DNA of 25,521 bases from Candidatus Segatella papionis (GTDB taxonomy: Bacteria > Bacteroidota > Bacteroidia > Bacteroidales > Bacteroidaceae), in the NCBI GenBank assembly GCA_002297965.1, contig DBLF01000114.1, positions 1 to 25,521 of the forward strand. Direction: 5' to 3'. Below are positions 1-7,970 of the stretch, piece by piece. Within the stretch, counting starts at the first letter, position 1; each line of letters starts with the position of its first letter. The notes under the pieces are model-generated. The model was not told the origin of the DNA, searched no databases, and saw only the letters and a program-made list of their open reading frames with translations. The translations under genes were made by a program, and so were the position numbers.

Positions 1-19
1 TCGATTCCCCTATCGACTA
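1..19 (+). tRNA. tRNA-Glu, 3' end only (cut by window edge)
   Basis: The first 19 bases match the end of the complete tRNA-Glu at 375-446: part of the T loop, the 3' T-stem strand CCCCT, the acceptor strand ATCGACT and discriminator A. The anticodon lies outside the window, so the CTC isoacceptor is assumed from identity of the visible part. It is followed by the same type of terminator as the second copy. Confidence 0.8.
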
Positions 20-55
20 CAATGTGTTTTTCATGTATTAGTTATTGTTGATAAG

Positions 56-97
56 CTTGCATTTAGTCTTACTAAGACTACTGCAAGTTATTTTTTT
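56..97 (+). terminator. Rho-independent terminator after the first tRNA-Glu
   Basis: Outer stem CTTGCA/TGCAAG (56-61 with 82-87) and inner stem AGTCT/AGACT, followed by a run of T at 91-97. The element recurs almost unchanged at 484-525. Confidence 0.8.
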
Positions 98-179
98 ATC
101 TATACGTTTCGACAAAACAATGAATAGCAAAGCGTATTCAACCACAAGCTAAAATATTTTGAAAAAAGTTATTAGAATA

Positions 180-211
180 TTTGGTGGAACCAAAAAAAAG
201 TAGTACCTTTG
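180..211 (+). promoter_or_regulatory. Promoter for the tRNA-Ser/tRNA-Glu unit
   Basis: Bacteroidota-type promoter: TTTG at 180-183 and TACCTTTG at 204-211 with 20 bp between them. The expected start is near 217, about 45 bases before the mature tRNA-Ser, leaving a short 5' leader to be processed. Confidence 0.7.
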
Positions 212-260
212 CACTCGCATTTGAGAATGATGCTTGTCGATTCGGTAACTGAATCCGACT

Positions 261-348
261 GGAAGGTTGGGTGAGTGGCTGAAACCACCAGTTTGCTAAA
301 CTGACGTGCGGGATTACCGTACCGGGGGTTCGAATCCCCCACCTTCCG
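261..348 (+). tRNA. tRNA-Ser (anticodon GCT)
   Basis: An 88-nt cloverleaf with acceptor stem GGAAGGT/ACCTTCC (261-267 with 341-347) and discriminator G348. The anticodon loop is TTGCTAA in stem AGT/ACT, giving GCT, which reads AGC/AGU serine codons. A long variable arm typical of class II tRNAs is present, and the T arm is GGGGG-TTCGAAT-CCCCC. It is followed 26 bases later by tRNA-Glu, so both probably come from one precursor. Confidence 0.95.
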
Positions 349-374
349 CAAGCAGAATTCGAGATTGCAAAGTT

Positions 375-446
375 GGTCGATTCATCTAATGGTTAGGATA
401 CAAGATTCTCAATCTTGGCATAGGGGTTCGATTCCCCTATCGACTA
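375..446 (+). tRNA. tRNA-Glu (anticodon CTC)
   Basis: A 72-nt cloverleaf. The acceptor GGTCGAT (375-381) pairs with ATCGACT (439-445) through one G-U pair at the end, with discriminator A446. Anticodon stem CAAGA/TCTTG holds loop TTCTCAA, so the anticodon is CTC (codon GAG). The D arm (CATCTAATGGTTAGGATAC) resembles other bacterial tRNA-Glu. CA follows the discriminator, so a complete CCA is not encoded. Confidence 0.93.
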
Positions 447-483
447 CATTTAGTGTTTTCATAAGTTAGTAATTGTTGTAAAG

Positions 484-525
484 CTTGCATTTAGTCTCTT
501 TTAGACTACTGCAAGTTATTTTTTT
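484..525 (+). terminator. Rho-independent terminator after tRNA-Ser/tRNA-Glu
   Basis: Second copy of the hairpin at 56-97: CTTGCA (484-489) with TGCAAG (510-515), inner AGTCT/AGACT, then a T run ending at 525. It ends the tRNA transcript just before the promoter of the 572 gene. Confidence 0.8.
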
Positions 526-533
526 GCCCACAA

Positions 534-566
534 GTTTGGTTATCTCCCTATTTTACCGTAACTTTG
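534..566 (+). promoter_or_regulatory. Promoter of the Plug-like gene, unusually close to the start codon
   Basis: TTTG near 534-537 and TAACTTTG at 559-566. Transcription should begin about 4-7 bases after the box, at 570-573, and the ATG is at 572. This predicts almost no 5' untranslated region. Confidence 0.6.
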
Positions 567-571
567 CAAAT

Positions 572-1807
572 ATGAAAAAAATATTGCTAACATATCTCAT
601 CCATATATGCGCCGCTATGCCCTCTCAAGCACAGCGACACGAAATATTCAGTCAGCGCATTGCCTCCCTCCAAGTAGTAACGGGCGACAATTGGCAATCA
701 TTGCCTATCACACAAATCGGTGGCACTCCTATCCACATAGATTTTGATGACATGACGCACGATTACCATCGCTATACCTACAAGATAGAGCATTGCGATG
801 CCAACTGGAAAATATCCGAAGGGCTATTTGAAACGGATTATCTGAAAGGATTCAATGGAGACCAAGCTATCGATGACATTGAGCCTTCGATCAACACCAA
901 TCATCTCTATACCCACTATCATCTCACTATTCCAAATGAGCATTGCCAAATTACACAAAGCGGCAACTACAAGCTTACGGTGTATGACGAGAGCGACGAA
1001 AGCCAGGGAAACATTCTCGCTGCCTATTTTATGGTTGTAGATCCTAAAATAGAAGTAAGTATCGGATACTCTTCGAATACAGACATCGACGTTAACAGAA
1101 GCCACCAACAAGTGACTATGAGCATCAATTATGCTAACTTGAAGGTAAGCAATGCCCACGAGCAAATCAAGACTGTCGTATTACAAAATGGAAGATGGGA
1201 CAATGCTGTGTGGAATGCCAAACCAGACTATATAAATGACTACATTTTACAATGGAGACATAACCGACAACTCATCTTCGATGCAGGAAACGAATACAGA
1301 AAATTTGAAATTCTTGACCTAGACCATCCTACTATGAGAATAGACGAAATCAAATGGGATGGATCAGAGTACCAAGTTCATATAATGCCAGACCTTCCAC
1401 GGTCAAGCTACGTATATGACGAAAGTGCCAAGGGTGCTTTCTATATTCGCAACAGCGACAACATTGACAATTCCTTCACATGTGAGTACGCCCCTGTTCA
1501 TTTCAGACTACAAACGAACAAACAGCATGGAGAGGTATATCTGAATGGCAATTGGACCTACGATAGCTTCCTACCCAAATATCGTATGGAATACAACGAT
1601 GCCGACCATAGCTACCATTCAACGGTGCTACTGAAACAAGGCTACTATAGCTACCAATACCTTCTTGTGATGGCAGATGGAAATATCAAACCAATAGAAA
1701 GCGAAGGAAACTTCTATCAAACATCCAATCGCTACGATATACTCGTATATTATCGGGGCACTGGAGATAGAACAGACAAACTAGTGGGATGGAATAGCTG
1801 TAAATAA
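572..1807 (+). CDS. Type IX secretion system Plug-like protein (DUF5103 family)
   Basis: 411 residues. Residues 1-21 look like a Sec signal peptide (MKKILLTYLI..., cleavage after SQA/Q). The body carries hallmarks I associate with the DUF5103 / T9SS Plug family: HCDANW at 74-79, a YLKGF...SINTN...YTHY stretch at 90-116, SGNY at 130-133, QNGRWDNAV at 205-213, GNEYRKFEI at 239-247, and a C-terminal GNFYQTSNRYDILVYYR block. In Flavobacterium, Plug closes the SprA translocon from the periplasm. I chose the ATG at 572 over an in-frame upstream start at 485, because the upstream part translates the tRNA terminator and has no signal peptide. No other T9SS gene is in the window, so the secretion role is inferred from family only. 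The gene converges on rnfA with a shared terminator between. Confidence 0.78.
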   Translation: MKKILLTYLIHICAAMPSQAQRHEIFSQRIASLQVVTGDNWQSLPITQIGGTPIHIDFDDMTHDYHRYTYKIEHCDANWKISEGLFETDYLKGFNGDQAIDDIEPSINTNHLYTHYHLTIPNEHCQITQSGNYKLTVYDESDESQGNILAAYFMVVDPKIEVSIGYSSNTDIDVNRSHQQVTMSINYANLKVSNAHEQIKTVVLQNGRWDNAVWNAKPDYINDYILQWRHNRQLIFDAGNEYRKFEILDLDHPTMRIDEIKWDGSEYQVHIMPDLPRSSYVYDESAKGAFYIRNSDNIDNSFTCEYAPVHFRLQTNKQHGEVYLNGNWTYDSFLPKYRMEYNDADHSYHSTVLLKQGYYSYQYLLVMADGNIKPIESEGNFYQTSNRYDILVYYRGTGDRTDKLVGWNSCK

Positions 1808-1838
1808 AGATGGTAGAAACAATTTACAGAAAAACAGT

Positions 1839-1877
1839 AAAGCCCGTTAATGGCAATAAAACCATTAACGGGCTTTG
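1839..1877. terminator. Bidirectional terminator between the Plug-like gene and the rnf operon
   Basis: A perfect 13-bp stem, AGCCCGTTAATGG (1841-1853) with CCATTAACGGGCT (1862-1874), and an 8-base loop. T-rich or A-rich flanks on both sides allow it to serve both converging transcripts. Confidence 0.88.
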
Positions 1878-1957
1878 ATTGTTTACATCAAAGTTTGTAC
1901 TTCACATAATCCAAGATGTACTTTGTTCTAAAAGTTATAGTTTATTCTGTTCAAAAG

Positions 1958-2560
1958 TTACTCTATTCCAAAAAGAGCCTTCAGACCACTATCTACCCCA
2001 GAAAAGCCCATAAAGGCCAAGCTGAGAAGAGCTGCAGTCACCATGACAATAGCCATACCCTGCATCCCTTTAGGAATGCGTACCAAAGCCTGCTGCTCCC
2101 GAATGCCAGCAAAGACTATAAGAGCGAGAGCAAAACCTAATGCCGTAGAGAAAGCATATACTACACTCTCCAAAAGATTGAAATCTTTCTGGATAACCAA
2201 TATAGCAACACCCAACACAGCACAGTTGGTTGTTATCAACGGCAAAAAGATACCTAGAGCCTGATAAAGAGCAGGAGAAACCTTCTTTAAGATAATCTCC
2301 ACCATCTGCACCAAAGCTGCAATCACAAGGATAAACGCCAAAGTTTGAAGATACTGCAACCCAAAAGGATCAAGCACAAACTTCTGAACACACCAGGTTA
2401 TAATGGTTGCCAAAGTCAGGACAAAGGCAATGGCTCCTCCCATACCGATGGCTGTATCTATCTTCTTAGATACACCCAGAAATGGGCAGATACCCAGAAA
2501 CTGCGACAACACGATATTATTAACGAATATCGCAGAGATAAATATCAATAAATACTCCAT
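1958..2560 (-). CDS. rnfA: Ion-translocating oxidoreductase subunit RnfA
   Basis: 200 residues, close to the usual 190-200. It is a hydrophobic protein with about six membrane segments. The N-terminus (MEYLLIFISAIFVNNIVLSQFLGICPFLGVS, a short part of which is diagnostic: NNIVLSQFLGICPF) and the central LITTNCAVLGVA block identify the RnfA/NqrE family. RnfA and RnfE are homologous inner-membrane subunits with inverted topology; in the related Nqr and Rnf structures their symmetric Cys residues bind an Fe-S cluster between them (C24 region and C113 region here). It is the last gene of rseC-rnfBCDGEA and starts one base after the rnfE stop. It is Rnf rather than Nqr because rnfB and rnfC precede it. 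Confidence 0.95.
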   Translation of the reverse strand: MEYLLIFISAIFVNNIVLSQFLGICPFLGVSKKIDTAIGMGGAIAFVLTLATIITWCVQKFVLDPFGLQYLQTLAFILVIAALVQMVEIILKKVSPALYQALGIFLPLITTNCAVLGVAILVIQKDFNLLESVVYAFSTALGFALALIVFAGIREQQALVRIPKGMQGMAIVMVTAALLSLAFMGFSGVDSGLKALFGIE

Positions 2561-2561
2561 A

Positions 2562-3146
2562 TTATTTCTTTAACTTATTAAATATAGCAATCAAATATCC
2601 TAAGGTGAGGAATGCACCTGGAGGCAAAATGAACACCAAGACATTGGTGGTCTCTGGCATCAAGGTTATACCGAAAATACTACCAGCACCCAGCAACTCT
2701 CGCACACAACCTAACAATGTAAGAGCCAAGGTGAAACCCAAACCGCAGCCCAAACCGTCCATCAAACTAGCCACAGGAGTATTCTTGGCGGCGAAGCTCT
2801 CTGCACGTCCGAGGATGATGCAGTTTACTACAATCAAAGGAATATAAATACCCAAGGCCTGGTTGATACTGTCTGGAGCATAAGCGCTCATCAGCATTTG
2901 CAGGATGGTTACGAAAGCCGCAATTACAACAATAAAGACCGGAATACGTACCATATCGGGAGTTATCTTCTTGATGCAAGAAATCACGAAATTGGTACAA
3001 ATCAGCACCGCCATTGTTGCCAATCCCATGGAGAGACCATTGATGGCACTCGTGGTGGTAGCCAAGGTAGGACACATTCCGAGGAGCAACACAAAGGTAG
3101 GGTTCTCCTTGATGAGTCCGTTCATTAAAATTTTAATATTACTCAT
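2562..3146 (-). CDS. rnfE: Ion-translocating oxidoreductase subunit RnfE
   Basis: 194 residues with about six transmembrane segments. The start MSNIKILMNGLIKENPTFV matches the family's MSxIK...GL..NN pattern, so the first ATG is preferred over the internal Met8. LLGMCPTLATTTSAINGLSM and IPLIVVNCIILGRAESFA are the conserved Cys-containing blocks shared with NqrD. It pairs with RnfA in the membrane core of the complex. It lies 9 bp downstream of rnfG and 1 bp upstream of rnfA, so translation is probably coupled. Confidence 0.95.
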   Translation of the reverse strand: MSNIKILMNGLIKENPTFVLLLGMCPTLATTTSAINGLSMGLATMAVLICTNFVISCIKKITPDMVRIPVFIVVIAAFVTILQMLMSAYAPDSINQALGIYIPLIVVNCIILGRAESFAAKNTPVASLMDGLGCGLGFTLALTLLGCVRELLGAGSIFGITLMPETTNVLVFILPPGAFLTLGYLIAIFNKLKK

Positions 3147-3155
3147 ATTGGCTTA

Positions 3156-3827
3156 TCATTTCTTATTGTTTGGTTCTACTTTGGTGGATTTGTCTTTATC
3201 TTCCACCTGCTTGGTGGCACCACTTTCTCCATCCACTTGCTTGCCTACGTATGACTGGTAAGCCTGGTTGATGGCCTTGAGGAAGGCACGGCTAGTTATG
3301 GTAGAAGCCGTAATGGCATCCACGGCATTGCCATTCTTGTCATCCTTGCTCACGTGTAGGTCGCCTTCCTTGGGGCTCTTGCCTATAACGCTGCCTTTAC
3401 CGTCTTTTTGGAACCAAGTGGCAGCCTTAGCTCCCAAACCTGGTGTCTCCGAAGACTGAAGTATGGTATAGCCTAGAATGTTGCCTTCGGTATCAAAACC
3501 TACTAGCACCTTCAAGTCACCACCGAAGCCACTCGTCGTACTCTCTACTGCAGCACCCAATGACTTGCCACTAGCGTCTGAGCACTTATGAAGCACAAAG
3601 GAAGCCTCTTTTCCATCGATGACTTGCTTTATCTCTTTAGGCTCTGCCACCTGAAGATTATCGGTGCCCATTACATTCTTTATACCAGTTGCCAAGCTCA
3701 GTGCAGCCTTGTCGGCAATAGGACCAGAGGTAAGATGATTGATGTAAGCCAACACAGCTCCCACAATGAGAGCCACGCCTACCAGCACAACAACCATGTT
3801 TTTTAAAGATGATTCTAATTTCTGCAT
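3156..3827 (-). CDS. rnfG: Ion-translocating oxidoreductase subunit RnfG (FMN-binding)
   Basis: 223 residues: one N-terminal membrane anchor (about residues 9-29) and an exported FMN-binding domain. SETPGLGA at 126-133 is the conserved loop. The flavinylation motif reads D170-AI-TAST-IT, so FMN should be attached to Thr176; the usual consensus is (S/T)GA(T/S), and here the Gly is Ala. The C-terminal tail (about 195-223) is hydrophilic, Lys/Asp-rich, and contains an accidental-looking SGAT at 202-205. In Rnf, RnfG carries electrons between RnfD/RnfE/RnfA and the RnfC/B side. ApbE, the flavin transferase needed for attachment, is not in the window. Confidence 0.93.
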   Translation of the reverse strand: MQKLESSLKNMVVVLVGVALIVGAVLAYINHLTSGPIADKAALSLATGIKNVMGTDNLQVAEPKEIKQVIDGKEASFVLHKCSDASGKSLGAAVESTTSGFGGDLKVLVGFDTEGNILGYTILQSSETPGLGAKAATWFQKDGKGSVIGKSPKEGDLHVSKDDKNGNAVDAITASTITSRAFLKAINQAYQSYVGKQVDGESGATKQVEDKDKSTKVEPNNKK

Positions 3828-3841
3828 GTCTTCTATCCTCC

Positions 3842-4843
3842 TTATTTCTTTGCAGGCTTCTCACCGAAGCGCTTTGGTTTAACGTATGTGTTAATAAGAG
3901 GCGTGAACGCATTCATAATGAGAATGGCGAACGACATACCTTCAGGATAACTACCCCAGTTGCGGATTACCACGGTCAACAGACCGATACATACGCCATA
4001 TATGAGCATCCCTTTGTGGGTCATTGGCGAAGTGACATAATCTGTGGCCATGAAAATAGCTCCCAGCATTAAGCCGCCACTAAAAACAACCGTAAACGGA
4101 TTGGCATAGATTGGATTAGCCAAATGCATCAAACCACTGAAAACAAAGACAGTAGCTATAATACTTACTGGAATATGCCAAGTAATGACTTTCTTCCAAA
4201 GCATATATGCCAAGCCGAGCAGCAGTGCGAAAGCACAAACTTCACCTGTGGTACCTGCCGCAAAGCCATTGCCAGTAGTACCAAAGAAAAGACTCAATCC
4301 ATCAGGCAACTGGTTCAATAAAGAAGCATCCCCCGTCTTGATGGCAGTCTTCATAATGGCAAGAGGAGTAGCCGCAGTGGTCGCATCCGTATAACTCAAC
4401 AACTGTCCTGCCACAGGCCATGAAGTCATCTGGGCAGGAAAGCTAACGAGCAAGAAACAACGCCCCACCAACGCAGGGTTAAATGGGTTGTTTCCCAATC
4501 CACCGAATGACATCTTGCCTACTCCGATGGCAAACAACGCACCTATAAAAACTATCCAAAGGGGAAGGTTGCTAGGCAAGTTCATACCGAGCAAAAGACC
4601 AGTGATGATGGCAGAGCCATCTGCCAAGGAAGGCTCCTCCTTTAAGAGATATTTTGTTATAGCCCACTCGAAGAAGACGCAGGCTGCCACTGAAGCTAGC
4701 AGAACCACTGCCGAACCCAGTCCAAAGAAATATACAGAGGCAAGAATAGCAGGAACTAAAGCTACTATAACTCCATACATGTTCTTTTCAACACTCTCTG
4801 TACCATGGGCATGTGGCGATAATGAAACTATTAATTTACTCAT
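3842..4843 (-). CDS. rnfD: Ion-translocating oxidoreductase subunit RnfD
   Basis: 333 residues with multiple membrane segments, the NqrB/RnfD family. Conserved blocks are LADGSAIITGLLLGMNLP at 73-90, GGLGNNPFNPALVGR at 114-128 and ATDYVTSPMTHKG at 266-278. The flavin attachment motif D153-ATTAATPL places the covalent FMN on Thr159. The protein forms the main ion-conducting membrane subunit. It lies 14 bp upstream of rnfG and 29 bp downstream of rnfC. Length is normal for the family. Confidence 0.95.
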   Translation of the reverse strand: MSKLIVSLSPHAHGTESVEKNMYGVIVALVPAILASVYFFGLGSAVVLLASVAACVFFEWAITKYLLKEEPSLADGSAIITGLLLGMNLPSNLPLWIVFIGALFAIGVGKMSFGGLGNNPFNPALVGRCFLLVSFPAQMTSWPVAGQLLSYTDATTAATPLAIMKTAIKTGDASLLNQLPDGLSLFFGTTGNGFAAGTTGEVCAFALLLGLAYMLWKKVITWHIPVSIIATVFVFSGLMHLANPIYANPFTVVFSGGLMLGAIFMATDYVTSPMTHKGMLIYGVCIGLLTVVIRNWGSYPEGMSFAILIMNAFTPLINTYVKPKRFGEKPAKK

Positions 4844-4872
4844 TTTACTTAATCAATGTATTTCGAAATGAA

Positions 4873-6228
4873 TTACTTCTTGGCGTTACGAGCCTTGATG
4901 ATACCCATAACTGCCGCCTTTCCACCGATGATATTATCGAGAATCGGACGATGAGAAGGACAGGTGAACTGGCACGAACCACAAGCAATGCAAGAGGTTA
5001 CATCCTCTGCCTCAAGGCGCTCATAATCCTTCACCACGCTCAGAGTTGCGAGCAGGTAAGGTTCCAAGCCCATCGGACAGGCTTCTACACATTTGGCACA
5101 CCGTATGCAAGGCTGAACTTTCTTGCGATGTGCATCAGCCCCCGACAACACGGTGATGGAGTTTGTACCTTTAGTAACTGGCACATCTAGGCTAAGCACG
5201 GCTTTTCCCATCATTGGACCACCTGCCAAAACCTTATTGTCGCCCTCTGGCAATCCACCACAAGCCTCAATCATCTGAGAAAAAGGTGTGCCCATACGTA
5301 CCAAGAAATTACCAGGATTCTTCACTTGTTTACCTGTCACGGTGGTATAACGCTCGAAAAGAGGTTTATGTTTCATAACGGCCTGATATACAGCAAAAGC
5401 AGTACCTACATTCTGAACGATTGCTCCAACGTTGACTGGGATGGCAGGAGGAGCTGGAACCTGACGACGAATCACAGCATCAACCAACTGCTTCTCACCT
5501 CCTTGAGGGTATTTCTTGGCCAACGGCACAATCTCGATGCGGCTGTCGGCAGCTGTCTTCTCCTCGAAGAGTTTGATAGCCGCTGGTTTGTTGTCTTCGA
5601 TGCCAATGTATCCTTTTTCTACCTTGGCAGCCTTCATCAGAAGGTTCAAGCCCACAAGAATCTCATCGGCATGCTCCATCATCAATCGGTAGTCAGCAGT
5701 GATATAAGGTTCACACTCCACACCATTGATGATGACACACTCCACCTTTGCACCAGGAGGAGGACAAAGCTTGATAAATGTAGGGAAACCAGCACCACCC
5801 ATTCCTGTGACGCCCGCCACCTTGATACGATTCACGATTTCCTCTGGAGTCAACTCAGGATGAGCTTCCACTGTTTCAAGCTTGTCAGAACGGTCGATGT
5901 TCTCTTCCCATTCGTCTGCATCATCCACATTGATGATGATGCAAGGCTTGCGGTAGCCAGTGGCATCAATAGATGTATCCACTTTAAAAACAGTTCCTGA
6001 AACAGAACTATAAATAGGAGCACTAACAAAGCCACCAGCCTCAGCTATCAAAGTACCCACCTTCACTTTGTCGCCTTTGGCTACCACAGGCTTAGCGGGA
6101 GCACCAATATGCTGGCCAAGTGGGAATATCGCCTGTTTTGGCAAAGCTGCCACTTGGGTAGCCATCTCGGCTGTAATCTTATTCTCTTCCGGATGAACTC
6201 CACCTATTCTAAATGTTCTCAAATTCAT
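4873..6228 (-). CDS. rnfC: Ion-translocating oxidoreductase subunit RnfC (NADH-binding)
   Basis: 451 residues. The start MNLRTFRIGGVHPEENK is characteristic of RnfC. A flavin/NAD-binding region follows (GVTGMGGAGFPTF, about 139-151, and NGVECEPYITADYR), related to the 51-kDa Complex I subunit. A SLBB-like region precedes two [4Fe-4S] motifs: C374, C377, C380, C384 and C413, C416, C419, C423. RnfC exchanges electrons with NAD(H) on the cytoplasmic face. Its ATG overlaps the rnfB stop by 4 bases, which suggests translational coupling. No unusual features. Confidence 0.96.
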   Translation of the reverse strand: MNLRTFRIGGVHPEENKITAEMATQVAALPKQAIFPLGQHIGAPAKPVVAKGDKVKVGTLIAEAGGFVSAPIYSSVSGTVFKVDTSIDATGYRKPCIIINVDDADEWEENIDRSDKLETVEAHPELTPEEIVNRIKVAGVTGMGGAGFPTFIKLCPPPGAKVECVIINGVECEPYITADYRLMMEHADEILVGLNLLMKAAKVEKGYIGIEDNKPAAIKLFEEKTAADSRIEIVPLAKKYPQGGEKQLVDAVIRRQVPAPPAIPVNVGAIVQNVGTAFAVYQAVMKHKPLFERYTTVTGKQVKNPGNFLVRMGTPFSQMIEACGGLPEGDNKVLAGGPMMGKAVLSLDVPVTKGTNSITVLSGADAHRKKVQPCIRCAKCVEACPMGLEPYLLATLSVVKDYERLEAEDVTSCIACGSCQFTCPSHRPILDNIIGGKAAVMGIIKARNAKK

Positions 6229-7145
6229 GCTTGTACCTCCTTCTTTTCTACCTTATCGGCTGCAGCAGCTACAGGGGCTTCTGCCTTTGGGGCAGCCTCT
6301 ACAGCAGACTTAACTTTCTTTACTGGGAAATTTACTTTCACAAGAGCGCCCGTAGGACACTCGTCCACACACTTGGTACACATACGGCACTTGTTGAAAT
6401 CAACATAAGCTACGTTGTTTTCGATAGTAATCGCCTCAAATTTGCAGACTTTCTGGCACTTACCGCATCCAATGCAAGCTACGCTACAAGACTTTTTAGC
6501 AATGGCTCCCTTGTCTTTATTGACACACTGCACATACACTCTCCTACCTTTAGGTCCCTTCTTGCGTAGCTCAATGATATGACGAGGGCAAACTTTAGAG
6601 CAAGAACCACAACCCGTACATTTCTCCTCATCAACCTCAGGAAGTCCTGTCTCAGGATTGATGGCAATGGCCCCAAACGAGCAAGCTGCCACACAATCAC
6701 CACACCCCAAACAGCCGAATCCGCAGCCTGTTTCACCAGCTCCACAAGAATTCATGGCTGCACAAGTGTGCAATCCATCATACTCGGCAATGCGAGGACG
6801 ATGCTCGCAAGAGCCATTACAACGCACCACTGCCACCTTAGCCTCTGTGTTAGCCACAGCCATTCCAAGGAGGTCAGCCACTTTGCCCATCACGTCGGCA
6901 CCACCAACAGGACACATCAGTCCATCGATGCTACCGGCATCAGCACCCTTAACCAAAGCTGCAGCCATACCAGAACATCCAGCAAAGCCACAGCCTCCGC
7001 AGTTGGCACCAGGCAGCAATTCACTTACCTGTCCTAACCGAGGGTCCTCTTTGACGGCAAACTTCTTGGATACTCCGAAAAGCACCAAAGCCGCAACGAG
7101 GGCGATGGCACCGAGCACCAAGACTGCAATCAAAATGAAATTCAT
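6225..7145 (-). CDS. rnfB: Ion-translocating oxidoreductase subunit RnfB (ferredoxin-type)
   Basis: 306 residues, longer than the roughly 190-residue proteobacterial RsxB and like the long form of Bacteroidota and Clostridia. There is an N-terminal membrane anchor (about 3-24), then the Fe-S motif C49, C52, C57, C78. Four ferredoxin-like [4Fe-4S] motifs follow: C145/148/151/155, C176/179/182/186, C224/227/230/234 and C253/256/259/263. The tail (about 275-306) is Ala/Lys/Pro-rich and probably flexible. RnfB is the entry point for electrons from reduced ferredoxin. A 55-bp AT-rich gap separates it from rseC. Confidence 0.96.
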   Translation of the reverse strand: MNFILIAVLVLGAIALVAALVLFGVSKKFAVKEDPRLGQVSELLPGANCGGCGFAGCSGMAAALVKGADAGSIDGLMCPVGGADVMGKVADLLGMAVANTEAKVAVVRCNGSCEHRPRIAEYDGLHTCAAMNSCGAGETGCGFGCLGCGDCVAACSFGAIAINPETGLPEVDEEKCTGCGSCSKVCPRHIIELRKKGPKGRRVYVQCVNKDKGAIAKKSCSVACIGCGKCQKVCKFEAITIENNVAYVDFNKCRMCTKCVDECPTGALVKVNFPVKKVKSAVEAAPKAEAPVAAAADKVEKKEVQA

Positions 7146-7200
7146 AATTATTTGTATTTATTATTTTATTAATATTCCCTTTCTAGAAATAAGCTCAAAT

Positions 7201-7617
7201 TCAACTCTTAGAAACGCTGAAGTTCAGTTTATTTTTAAGTTTCTCTCTCAGGAGATAGAGCACAATATAATAAGGTATAAGCACTCCCAAGGACAACAAC
7301 GCTGCCATACCCTCGGAATGACTCACAGCTATCACCGCCACCAATGTACCTACCATCAAAGCCAAAGGAATGAGATAAGCATAAAGACTGGCACGAAAGC
7401 CTACCGCAGCATCAGCAATCACTATCACACGGTCACCCACATGATAAGAGGAAGCCTTCACATCCATCACCTCGATGATTTTTTCCTTCGTTTCCGCCGC
7501 GTTGCAATGAGAAGCCACCTTACAGCCACTACAAGCTGAAGATTGCAAGATGCGTACACACACGCACCCATCTTCCACTCCATCAACAACACCAATATGT
7601 TTAATCTTGTTACTCAT
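7201..7617 (-). CDS. rseC: RseC/SoxR-reducing-system family membrane protein
   Basis: 138 residues from the preferred start (MSNKIKHIGVV); another ATG four codons upstream gives an end of 7629. The N-terminal soluble part has C29-x2-C32-x5-C38 (ACSGCKVASHC), the Cys pattern of the family. Two transmembrane segments lie at about 78-98 and 105-124. In proteobacteria RseC works with the Rsx (Rnf) complex to reduce SoxR or affects sigma-E; in Bacteroidota it is commonly the first gene of the rnf operon and its exact role is not settled. Operon position here supports an Rnf-related role. Confidence 0.88.
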   Translation of the reverse strand: MSNKIKHIGVVDGVEDGCVCVRILQSSACSGCKVASHCNAAETKEKIIEVMDVKASSYHVGDRVIVIADAAVGFRASLYAYLIPLALMVGTLVAVIAVSHSEGMAALLSLGVLIPYYIVLYLLREKLKNKLNFSVSKS

Positions 7618-7723
7618 TAGTAATATCATTCATAACTTAAAAACAACTCTTTCCGCACTAGGAAGAAGCATCCTTCAAGACACCTATATTGCAAAGTAGA
7701 GTTGCCAATTCTTATTTTATTTG

Positions 7724-7754
7724 CAAAGATAACACATTATTTACAAATGACAAA
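7724..7754 (-). promoter_or_regulatory. Promoter of the rseC-rnf operon
   Basis: On the minus strand, TTTG (complement of 7751-7754) and TATCTTTG (complement of 7724-7731) are 19 bp apart. The expected start near 7718 gives a leader of about 100 bases before rseC. It faces away from the promoter at 7886-7916; together they occupy the 341-bp gap 7630-7970, in which I see no further gene. Confidence 0.7.
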
Positions 7755-7885
7755 CAAAAATCCCAACTTATTTGTGTAAAAGAAACGTAAACGTTTGCTA
7801 TTTTTCATTTCCATTACATAATGCAGTCCAAATCATAGGAAAACAACAATAAATAATACATTTTTGTAATTTTCTACGCTTCTTC

Positions 7886-7916
7886 TTTGTTTATACCATT
7901 TTTTTATGTACCTTTG
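7886..7916 (+). promoter_or_regulatory. Promoter of the acidic-protein gene
   Basis: TTTG at 7886-7889 and TACCTTTG at 7909-7916 with 19 bp between. The predicted start near 7922 leaves a leader of about 48 bases before the ATG at 7971. Confidence 0.75.
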
Positions 7917-7970
7917 CATACAGAGAAAAAGCCAAAGCTCGAAAAAGCCTAGGCACCAAAAACTAAGATT

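Noticed and set aside
485..571. Upstream extension of the Plug-like gene
   Set aside because: It would translate the tRNA terminator and promoter; the signal peptide begins only at 572.
5326..6000. 224-residue open frame on the plus strand
   Set aside because: It lies antisense inside rnfC and reads as a shadow of a well-supported gene.
6658..7539. 293-residue open frame on the plus strand
   Set aside because: It crosses rnfB, the intergenic gap and rseC in antisense, with low-complexity translation from the Cys/Gly-rich gene.
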